In this document: positions 1 through 5,949 of the stretch, piece by piece
Numbering within the stretch: position 1 is the first letter of the stretch
Layout: every line of letters begins with the position of its first letter
Source: Armatimonadota bacterium
GTDB lineage: Bacteria > Armatimonadota > UBA10988 > DTZQ01
Assembly: GCA_012961305.1 (NCBI GenBank)
Contig: DTZQ01000078.1
Location: forward strand, 1-7,170
Reading direction: 5' to 3'
DNA length: 7,170 nucleotides
Translations under genes and position numbers: made by a program
The notes under the pieces: generated by a model
What the model saw: only the letters and a program-made list of their open reading frames with translations
Database searches by the model: none
What the model was told of the DNA's origin: nothing

Positions 1-1154
1 ATGATCCGCTGTAAACGGTTGTTGCGGTTAATAATCCGCCGATAGAGGTCGTTAAGGTCTGAGGCCGCAAACCGACCCCCGTCTAATTGGACCATAGGCC
101 GCAAGTCCGGGGGCAGAACAGGAATTACCTCTAAAATCATCCACTCCGGGCGGTTGCCTGACTTGCGGAAGGCTTCCACTATTTGCAGCCTTTTGATGGC
201 CCGAGAACGCCGCTGCTGACTGCTTTGGTCCTGACTTTCCTGGCGCAGTTGCTTCGCCAGTTCGTCCAAGTCAACACGAACTAAAAGTTCCCTAACGGCC
301 TCAGCCCCCAAGCCGGCCCGGACTATGCCAATGAAACTGCTGTCAATTTGTCGGCCCAACATCTCGGTAAAACGAGTTAGGAGACGATACTGGGTGTCGT
401 TCAGCAATTGCTTCTCTTGCACTTGTTGTAGCAGGTCATAGCCCAAATGTAGTTCCTCAACGGCCTCCTCCGCGTTGCGCTCTTCCTGGTCAATCAATTC
501 CTGAAAGTGAGCCCGTTGGCGTTCCAACTCCTCCTCCGAAAGCATCCCTGATTCCCCCTCCTCTCCTTCCGCCAACTCCTCCCCAACCTCGATTTCTTCT
601 GGAACACCCATCTCTGCCTCCTTCAACTGGCGCTGGAGAGCAGCAATGGCCCTTTCTTTTTCCGTGTGGATACGCTCCTCTTCCCGCTTCATAGCCCCTT
701 CGATTTCCTGCTCATACTGGTCAATGCGTTCTCGGTCCACGAAGGTTACGATGTAACTGGCGAAGTAAATAACTTTTTCCAACTGCCGGGCGGGCATGTC
801 CAGCAGCAGACTAAGGGGACTGGGTACTCCCTTAAGATACCAAATGTGGCAACAGGGGGCTGCCAGTTCAATGTGACCCATACGTCGCCGCCGCACTTTA
901 GACCGAGTTACTTCCACCCCGCACCGGTCGCAAATGATGCCTTTGAACTTGATTTTCTTATATTTCCCGCAGTGGCATTCCCAGTCCCTAACGGGCCCAA
1001 AGATGCGCTCGCAGAACAGACCGTCTCGCTCTGGCTTAAAGGTCCGGTAATTGATAGTTTCCGGCTTTTTCACCTCTCCCCGCGACCAACTGCGAATTTG
1101 CTCCGGAGAGGCTATGGCAATCCGCAAAACGTCAAAATTGGTAATTTCAGGCAT
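1..1154 (-). CDS. rpoC: DNA-directed RNA polymerase subunit beta-prime, N-terminal part (truncated by window edge)
   Basis: This is the first 384 codons of the largest RNA polymerase subunit, which carries the catalytic Mg site (beyond this window) and half of the clamp. It is read from the reverse strand starting at the ATG at 1154-1152 (MPEITNFDVLRIAIASPEQI). Visible landmarks are the PETINYRTFKPERDGLF clamp segment (residues 31-47), the N-terminal zinc-binding cysteines C60, C62, C75 and C78 in the CHCGKY...CDRCGVEV motif, the HIWYLKG strand near 103, and WMILEVIPVLPPDLRP followed by LDGGRFAASDLNDLYRR (338-373). Residues about 146-245 form an acidic, Glu-rich, probably coiled-coil stretch where beta-prime subunits vary between phyla; Thermus carries its large non-conserved domain nearby. 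A small oddity is CC at 101-102, where VS is usual. The start is fixed by a GGAGG 7 nt upstream and by the TAATG overlap with rpoB. The 3' end lies left of position 1. Identification is certain. Confidence 0.98.
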   Translation of the reverse strand, partial: MPEITNFDVLRIAIASPEQIRSWSRGEVKKPETINYRTFKPERDGLFCERIFGPVRDWECHCGKYKKIKFKGIICDRCGVEVTRSKVRRRRMGHIELAAPCCHIWYLKGVPSPLSLLLDMPARQLEKVIYFASYIVTFVDRERIDQYEQEIEGAMKREEERIHTEKERAIAALQRQLKEAEMGVPEEIEVGEELAEGEEGESGMLSEEELERQRAHFQELIDQEERNAEEAVEELHLGYDLLQQVQEKQLLNDTQYRLLTRFTEMLGRQIDSSFIGIVRAGLGAEAVRELLVRVDLDELAKQLRQESQDQSSQQRRSRAIKRLQIVEAFRKSGNRPEWMILEVIPVLPPDLRPMVQLDGGRFAASDLNDLYRRIINRNNRLQRI

Positions 1155-4100
1155 TATCTTTCCTCCTCCATTTCCCGTAGTTCTACAGTCTCACCCTCCT
1201 TAGATTTCACCATAACTTCCAACCCCAGGCTTTGCAGTTCCTTAATCAGAATCTTAAACGACTCGGGAACCCCAGGCTCCAGGAGGTTTTCCCCCTTGAC
1301 AATATTTTCATAAGTCTTCACCCGTCCCAACACATCGTCAGATTTAATGGTCAACATCTCCTGGAGGCTATGGGCTGCTCCATAGGCTTCTAAAGCCCAC
1401 ACTTCCATCTCGCCGAACCTTTGGCCCCCAAATTGGGCTTTACCCCCCAGAGGTTGTTGGGTCACCAAACTGTACGGCCCCGTGGAGCGGGCATGGATTT
1501 TATCCTCAACCAAATGGTGCAATTTCAGCATGTAAATTTCGCCCACGCATACTTCCCGGTCGAAAGGCTCACCGGTTCGCCCGTCGTAGAGAATGGTTTT
1601 TCCAGTTTCGGGGTTAAATCCCAGGCGTCGCAATGCGTTTTGTTTTATAGTTTCGAGGAGCAACTCCACCTGCTCTTCCCGATTGGCTGCGGATTCCCAA
1701 GTTTCCACCACAATGGCAAAGTGCTCTGCCTGAGCATCCAACGTTTCCTGGTCCAAAGCCAACAACCGCTCCTTCAAGGCCGCCAGCAACTCACCCGTAG
1801 TGCTGTTTTCCGGCACATCGTCGGCCCACACGGGCACCTCCGTTCGCAGGTAGTCCCGCAGCAGGGAGTCCTGCCGATACTCGGTTACCCGTTTCAATCC
1901 GGCGAAAATCTCCTCTTCGGGGGCACTTTCGAAGACCGGAGACCGGAAACTCAGCCGGCCTTCGCGCTTTAATTTCTCATAATCAGCGTGTTGAGCCAAG
2001 CGCGAAGTGGGAGGAATGAACTGCTCTATTGCGGCTCCTTCCTGAAGGGCCTCCGTCGTCCATTTGGCCACCAGTCCCAGATGAGTTTCTAAGATTTGGC
2101 CAATATTCATCCGCGAAGGGACCCCCAGGGGATTGAGGACAATGTCCACCGGCCGGCCATCGGGAAGATAAGGCATGTCCTCCTCCGGCAAAATTTTAGC
2201 GATGACTCCCTTGTTGCCATGCCGCCCGGCCAATTTATCGCCCTCCGTAATTTTACGTCGTTGGGCGACGTACACCCGGACCATCTGGTTGACCCCAGGG
2301 GGAAGTTCATCACCCTGCTCCCGCACCACTTCTGTACTGCCACAGCGTTCGCACACACTCATATCCCCGCTGCGGGCAAACTCGTAGCGGGCCCCACAGG
2401 CCTGACAAGCAAATTTGTAGCGAGAGAACACCCGCACGCCAACTACCTTCCCCTTCGCCCCGTGCGGCACCCGCAGGGAGTTGTCCCGCATTTCCTCGGC
2501 CTTTTTGCCGAAAATGGCAATGACCAACTTCTCCTCCGCCGTCATTTCCGCCTGCCCCTTGGGCGCTACTTTGCCCACCAAAATGTCTTCCGGGCCTACC
2601 TCTACCCCGATTCGGATTATGCCCCGCTCGTCCAAGTTGCGCAGCAAGTCCTCACCCACGTTGGGAATGTCGGCAGTGATTTCCTCCGGCCCCAATTTGG
2701 TCTCCCGCGCCTGGATTTCGTACTTGTCAATGTGAATGGAAGTCAGCCAATCCTCCCGCACTACCCGCTCGCTGATGATAACCGCATCCTCGTAGTTGTA
2801 GCCCTCCCAAGGCAAGAAGGCCACCAACAGATTACGCCCCAGGGCCAGTTCTCCCCCCTGCGTGCAGGCCCCATCAGCAATAACCTGTCCTTGTCGCACA
2901 TGCTCCCCCTTACGCACCAGAGGCTTCTGATTGGTGCAAGTGGCCTGATTGGTACGGGCGAAACTCAACAACTCGTGGGTTTCCTCCGAGGGATTCTCCT
3001 CCGTATGGTCGTAGCCTCGAATGGTGATGTGGCGGGCATCCACTTCGGTGACTACCCCATCCCGACCTGCGGTGACTACCGCTCCTGAGTCCACCGCCAC
3101 CTTGTGCTCAACGCCCGTTTTCACCAGGGGAGCATCGGTACGCACTAAAGGTACTGCCTGCCGCTGCATGTTGGAACCCATTAAGGCCCGGTTGGCGTCG
3201 TCGTTTTCCAAGAAGGGAATCAGACAAGTAGCCGCGCTGAACACCTGCTTGGGCGAAACGTCCATGAAGTCAACTTCCTCCGGAGTCAACTGGGGGAAGG
3301 TATCCCCTTGGCGGCAGATAATGCGCTCCGGCAGAAGTTTTCCCTTCTGGTCCGTGGGTACGTTGGCCGGCGCAATGGCATATTCTCGCTCCTGGTCCGC
3401 CGTGAGGTACACCACCTCGTCCGTCGCCACCCCGTTGACCACCTTGCGGTAGGGAGTAGCCAGGAACCCGAATTCATCTACCTTGGCGAAAAGGGCCAGG
3501 GAGTTAATGAGGCCAATGTTGGGCCCTTCTGGGGTCATGATGGGGCAAATCCGCCCATAGTGAGACCGGTGCACATCGCGCACCTCCAACTTGGCACTTT
3601 GACGGCTCAAACCCCCCGGCCCCATGGCACTCAAACGGCGTTTGTGGCACAACTCTGCCAGCGGGTTAGTTTGGTCCATGAATTGCGACAGAGCCCCGTT
3701 GCCAAAGAAACTCCTGATGGCCGCCGTGATGGGTTTAATGCTGATGATGTGCTGGGGAGTAGCCTCCTCGGGATCCAAACTGGTCATCCGCTCGCGGGCT
3801 ACTCGTTCCATGCGCAGGAATCCCAGCCGCAGTTGGTTTTGCAACAGTTCGCCCACCGCTCGCACCCGCTTGTTCTCCAGGTGGTCAATGTCGTCCACAT
3901 GATAACCCTCCACATCCTGCCGCAGTTTGAGCAGGTAGCGAATTATGGCTATAAGGTCATGTTTGGTGAGGGTACGCACTTTTAAGGGAACATCCAGGCC
4001 CAGTTTCTTGTTCATCTTATACCGCCCAACTCGGCCCAAATCATACCTTCGAGGGTCGAAGAAAAGGGAGCGCAGCAGCGAGCGAGCGCTCTCCACCGTT

Positions 4101-5248
4101 GGCTGGTCCCCTGGCCGCAACAGCCGATAGAAGGTCTCCAAAACTTCCTTTTCCAATTCCCCTAAGGATTTCCCCGCCTCCTGAACGGGGTCCTCGCGCA
4201 GGGTGGCTTCAATGGTTTCATCCACCGCGAGGACTTTGAACTCCGACAACCCCAGGTCAGCCAACCTTTCAGCCAGAGAGGGAGAAATCCACTCATACTC
4301 CTGTACTACGGGAGCCGCCTCGCCGGGCAGTCGTATCTCCAGCAGCGAGCGTTTGCCCGCCAAATTTGCAGGAGTTACCTCGGTGATGATTTCCTCTTCC
4401 CCAAACAGCCGAAGGATGTCCTCCCTGGTCGCGCAAGGTTCGCTCCCGGCTCGTACCCGTATCGGACTGACCTGTTCAGCCTCTACAATCCGCTGCGCCA
4501 GAGCCTCATCAATAATCGCGTTCGGTTCTCCTAACACCTCGCCAGTTATCATGTCTACCACCCGGTCTACTAACCTTCGATTGAGCAGGTTGTCCACCGT
4601 CCGTTCGGTAATTTCCTCCGCCAGGGATTGGGCTTCCGCCTCTTCGAAGAAGTGGAAGGTACGCAGCAGAAGGGTAACCGGAAATTTCTTCGTCTGACCA
4701 ATGCGCACCGAAATGACATCATTAGAGCCAATGTCCAACTCCACCCAGGCTCCATCGCTGGGAATGGTTTGCGCCGAGTAAAGGGTCTTGCCGCTCAAAT
4801 CTACCGTGTCCCGGAAATACACCCCCGGCGAGCGGGCAATTTGGCTTACCACTACCCGCTCCGCCCCGTTGATGATGAAAGTCCCTCGCTCGGTCATCAG
4901 CGGCAACTCACCCAGGTAGACCTCCGTTTCCTGGTGCTCTCCCCTTTTCTCCTTGTTGACCAACATTACCCGCACCCGCAAGGGAGCCTCATAGGTTACA
5001 TCCCGCTCGCGACATTCCTGGGGCGGATACTTAGGTTCCCCCAAGGTATGGTCGAGGAACTCCAACGACAATGTACCAGTGAAATCCTCAATGGGGGAGA
5101 AACTCCGGAACAGTTCCCGTAACCCTTCTTCCAGAAACCACCGATAAGAGTCAATTTGCAGTTGCACCAAATTGGGAATGGGAATGATTTCCTCCTGTCC
5201 GTTTTGGGAGACCAAGGAGGGTGTTTGCTTGGTTTTACCTCGTGCCAT
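1154..5248 (-). CDS. rpoB: DNA-directed RNA polymerase subunit beta
   Basis: Second-largest RNA polymerase subunit; it forms one jaw of the active-site cleft and the rifampicin pocket. I choose the ATG at 5248 (1364 aa) because GGAGAAGGA lies 7 nt before it; the frame also extends to GTG at 5296 (16 more residues) with a poor binding site, and an ATG lies at 5266. Landmarks in 1364-aa numbering: IPIPNLVQLQIDSYRWFL near the N-terminus; GTFIINGAERVVVSQI (123-138); a variable lobe (about 200-400) with a beta-beta-prime-module-like strand DRVVDMITGEVL; LSQFMDQTNPL...CHKRRLSAM (520-542); GYNYEDAV with E820 and D821; GDKLAGRHGNKG with K1005 and K1013; HARSTGPYSLVTQQPLGGKA and TIKSDDVLGR near the C-terminus. 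It is longer than compact beta subunits (about 1200 aa) because of a four-cysteine insert (945-977) and a helical insert (about 1115-1213). In the CPIxTPEG motif residue 571 is Met instead of the usual Glu. Its TAA overlaps the rpoC ATG by one base. Confidence 0.98.
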   Translation of the reverse strand: MARGKTKQTPSLVSQNGQEEIIPIPNLVQLQIDSYRWFLEEGLRELFRSFSPIEDFTGTLSLEFLDHTLGEPKYPPQECRERDVTYEAPLRVRVMLVNKEKRGEHQETEVYLGELPLMTERGTFIINGAERVVVSQIARSPGVYFRDTVDLSGKTLYSAQTIPSDGAWVELDIGSNDVISVRIGQTKKFPVTLLLRTFHFFEEAEAQSLAEEITERTVDNLLNRRLVDRVVDMITGEVLGEPNAIIDEALAQRIVEAEQVSPIRVRAGSEPCATREDILRLFGEEEIITEVTPANLAGKRSLLEIRLPGEAAPVVQEYEWISPSLAERLADLGLSEFKVLAVDETIEATLREDPVQEAGKSLGELEKEVLETFYRLLRPGDQPTVESARSLLRSLFFDPRRYDLGRVGRYKMNKKLGLDVPLKVRTLTKHDLIAIIRYLLKLRQDVEGYHVDDIDHLENKRVRAVGELLQNQLRLGFLRMERVARERMTSLDPEEATPQHIISIKPITAAIRSFFGNGALSQFMDQTNPLAELCHKRRLSAMGPGGLSRQSAKLEVRDVHRSHYGRICPIMTPEGPNIGLINSLALFAKVDEFGFLATPYRKVVNGVATDEVVYLTADQEREYAIAPANVPTDQKGKLLPERIICRQGDTFPQLTPEEVDFMDVSPKQVFSAATCLIPFLENDDANRALMGSNMQRQAVPLVRTDAPLVKTGVEHKVAVDSGAVVTAGRDGVVTEVDARHITIRGYDHTEENPSEETHELLSFARTNQATCTNQKPLVRKGEHVRQGQVIADGACTQGGELALGRNLLVAFLPWEGYNYEDAVIISERVVREDWLTSIHIDKYEIQARETKLGPEEITADIPNVGEDLLRNLDERGIIRIGVEVGPEDILVGKVAPKGQAEMTAEEKLVIAIFGKKAEEMRDNSLRVPHGAKGKVVGVRVFSRYKFACQACGARYEFARSGDMSVCERCGSTEVVREQGDELPPGVNQMVRVYVAQRRKITEGDKLAGRHGNKGVIAKILPEEDMPYLPDGRPVDIVLNPLGVPSRMNIGQILETHLGLVAKWTTEALQEGAAIEQFIPPTSRLAQHADYEKLKREGRLSFRSPVFESAPEEEIFAGLKRVTEYRQDSLLRDYLRTEVPVWADDVPENSTTGELLAALKERLLALDQETLDAQAEHFAIVVETWESAANREEQVELLLETIKQNALRRLGFNPETGKTILYDGRTGEPFDREVCVGEIYMLKLHHLVEDKIHARSTGPYSLVTQQPLGGKAQFGGQRFGEMEVWALEAYGAAHSLQEMLTIKSDDVLGRVKTYENIVKGENLLEPGVPESFKILIKELQSLGLEVMVKSKEGETVELREMEEER
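1162..1169 (-). promoter_or_regulatory. Ribosome binding site of rpoC inside the end of rpoB
   Basis: The minus strand reads GGAGGAGG, with its last G 7 nt before the rpoC ATG at 1154. It also encodes the last residues of beta (MEEER). With the TAATG overlap this implies that ribosomes ending rpoB re-initiate directly on rpoC, which would keep beta and beta-prime output matched. Confidence 0.85.
1610..1906 (-). other. rpoB: Helical, acidic lineage insert near the RpoB C-terminus
   Basis: Between the conserved SPVFESAPEEEI and GKTILYDGRTGEPF segments this beta subunit carries about 99 residues (1115-1213 of 1364), whereas E. coli has only some 15-20 residues there. The stretch is rich in Glu, Leu, Ala and Arg (for example TTGELLAALKERLLALDQET and EEQVELLLETIKQNAL) and reads as several amphipathic helices with no cysteines. 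This segment is known to vary in length between phyla. The boundaries are estimated by eye. Confidence 0.7.
2318..2416 (-). other. rpoB: Zinc-ribbon-like four-cysteine insert in RpoB at the SI2/beta-i9 site
   Basis: About 33 residues (945-977 of 1364) interrupt the conserved run from KVVGVRVFSR to GDELPPGVNQMVRVYV. They hold two CxxC knuckles, CQAC (C948, C951) and CERC (C966, C969), spaced CX2C-X14-CX2C, the pattern of a small zinc ribbon. Most compact beta subunits pass straight from VFSR to GDELPPGV; E. coli places its SI2 (beta-i9) insertion at the same point. Zinc binding is inferred from the cysteine spacing alone. Confidence 0.75.
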
Positions 5249-5660
5249 AGATTGGTCCTTCTCCATACCGCTCAGCGGCTTGGCCGAGTCACCCACCCCC
5301 GTCGCAAGTCTTTTGGAATTGTAAAAAGGCCCATAAGCAGTTGGAACCAGCCTCTGCCGTTAGCCTTACGACTGGGGTAGGTGACTAAAAATGTGGAAAT
5401 GTTCAACGATTTCATTATGCCCCCAAATTCCCGTAACCTCACGCCCTACTACCATGCGCAAGGTAGCAGGTGAAGAGGAAAAAGTAATCTAATCTACGCT
5501 CCGGTTTGGGAAAAAGTTCCCCCGATAGCGGAAAACACATACGGAGGGCCACTGTTGTTCCGACCCTGTCAGGAGTGTTCTCATGTCTTTTAATCTGGAA
5601 ACACCTAAAAATAGTGGTTGTTTAACCTTACCCGAACGGTCCCTTGTACTGAAACCGCAA
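5249..5660 (-). promoter_or_regulatory. Long 5' leader of rpoB, gene-free
   Basis: Roughly 410 nt separate the predicted transcription start (about 5658-5661) from the rpoB ATG, and I find no convincing gene in it. Three places can fold on the minus strand. At 5530-5497, CGCT/AGCG, CGG/CCG and GGGAA/TTCCC stack into one interrupted stem with a CTTT loop. At 5367-5323, AAGGC pairs with GCCTT and runs into TTTTT, a weak terminator-like shape. At 5286-5268, CGGC-CAA-GCCG and CCGC-TGA-GCGG share three bases and so exclude each other, just upstream of the ribosome binding site. These could mark an attenuating or translation-controlling leader, but individual stems are short and chance folding is possible. 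It does not look like a ribosomal-protein leader I recognise. Confidence 0.45.
5256..5264 (-). promoter_or_regulatory. Ribosome binding site that decides the rpoB start
   Basis: The minus strand reads GGAGAAGGA, with its last A 7 nt before the ATG at 5248. No comparable sequence precedes the GTG at 5296 or the ATG at 5266, so the start at 5248 is preferred. Confidence 0.75.
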
Positions 5661-5666
5661 ATTTAT

Positions 5667-5726
5667 ATTATACACCCAATTTTGGGTTCTGTCAAGGAAA
5701 ACGAGAAAAAAAATTGATTTTTTTAC
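5667..5726 (-). promoter_or_regulatory. Strong sigma70-type promoter of rpoBC with UP-like tract
   Basis: Read on the minus strand: -35 hexamer TTGACA (5695-5690), a 17-nt spacer, and -10 hexamer TATAAT (5672-5667). Both hexamers match the consensus exactly at the ideal spacing. Just upstream lies an A-tract/T-tract block (A7-TCAA-T8, around 5725-5706) followed by another T run, placed like an UP element that contacts the alpha-subunit C-terminal domain. Transcription would start near 5658-5661. There is no extended -10 TGn. The discriminator is AT-rich. It faces rpoB and is the only strong promoter I see before rpoBC. Confidence 0.85.
5674..5687. promoter_or_regulatory. Dyad inside the rpoB promoter spacer, possible operator
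   Basis: ACCCAA and TTGGGT form a perfect 6-bp inverted repeat separated by two bases, filling 14 of the 17 spacer positions between the -35 and -10 hexamers. A protein bound here would block RNA polymerase. No regulator gene is visible, and a single short dyad could be chance. Confidence 0.35.
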
Positions 5727-5801
5727 ATCTCCGAAAAGGAGGAAATCAGCCCTTCGGATAGAAAATAGTTCAGGATATACGGTCTATATGAGCCTTCTCC
5801 C

Positions 5802-5877
5802 CCAGAGTTCAAACTCTGGTTGGTTCAGTCGGTTCCCCACCGACTGGGTAACCGTAGCCCAAGATTTCCATCTTGGG
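5802..5877. repeat. Three consecutive perfect 8-bp hairpins
   Basis: Hairpin 1 (5802-5819) is CCAGAGTT-CA-AACTCTGG. Hairpin 2 (5826-5846) is CAGTCGGT-TCCCC-ACCGACTG; flanking GGTT (5822-5825) and AACC (5850-5853) can add four pairs across a 3-nt bulge. Hairpin 3 (5858-5877) is CCCAAGAT-TTCC-ATCTTGGG. Centres are about 27 and 30 bases apart. Stems differ in sequence, but all three tops are built around TTC on the plus strand. There is no T-run after them, so they are not obvious terminators. A REP-like dispersed intergenic repeat or a structured RNA upstream of the sulfatase are both possible. Confidence 0.75.
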
Positions 5878-5891
5878 TAGGTCTGCCCGGC

Positions 5892-5915
5892 GGGAGGGGG
5901 ATTGGGGGGTGAGGG
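5892..5915 (+). other. G-quadruplex motif upstream of the sulfatase
   Basis: Four runs of G (3, 5, 6 and 3) are separated by A, ATT and TGA, which satisfies the G3+N1-7 pattern for an intramolecular G-quadruplex with very short loops. It lies on the coding strand of the sulfatase, ending about 34 bases before its ATG, so it may be in the 5' untranslated RNA. Confidence 0.7.
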
Positions 5916-5949
5916 CCCAACTAAGCGGCGAATTTAACCTTGTCAAGTT

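Larger units (their letters stand above)
5696..5949. other. Intergenic region between the rpoB promoter and the sulfatase
   Basis: No gene is supported in these 254 bases. From left to right it holds the AT-rich tract of the rpoB promoter, an AAAAGGAGG at 5734-5742 that looks like a ribosome binding site but has no start codon after it, the three-hairpin block, the G-rich run, and about 35 bases before the sulfatase ATG. No convincing plus-strand promoter for the sulfatase was found; TATACG near 5776 and TATATG near 5785 lack good -35 partners. Confidence 0.6.

Noticed and set aside
3670..3740. Rifampicin-resistance mutations in the central rpoB cluster.
   Set aside because: The residues matching E. 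coli Q513, D516, H526, R529 and S531 are all wild type; the L533-to-Met and T525-to-Cys differences look like natural variation.
5249..5296. A longer rpoB starting at GTG 5296.
   Set aside because: The GTG has no good ribosome binding site, while the ATG at 5248 has GGAGAAGGA at 7 nt. The extra 16 residues show nothing typical of beta N-termini, but this is not excluded.
666..5380. Many open frames on the plus strand and in other minus-strand frames opposite rpoC and rpoB.
   Set aside because: They lie wholly or almost wholly within frames that encode recognisable RNA polymerase subunits. Their translations show no known motifs and are the usual shadows in GC-rich coding sequence.
5272..5415. 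A 47-codon minus-strand frame (MKSLNISTFLV...) ending 24 bases before the rpoB ATG.
   Set aside because: It has only a poor G-rich run upstream instead of a proper ribosome binding site, resembles no ribosomal protein or other family, and could not be told from chance. It would be worth revisiting if conserved in relatives.
5488..5583. A 31-codon minus-strand frame in the rpoB leader (MRTLLTGSEQQW...).
   Set aside because: No ribosome binding site precedes it and the peptide shows no recognisable feature; a chance frame is as likely.
5706..5724. The A-tract/T-tract as a bidirectional terminator.
   Set aside because: There is no GC-rich stem beside it, and it sits exactly where an UP element would lie for the rpoB promoter.
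5802..5877. A CRISPR array or a tRNA (GGTTCA-like and TTCAAA strings).
   Set aside because: The three palindromes differ in sequence and there are no direct repeats with spacers; no cloverleaf with acceptor and anticodon stems can be drawn.
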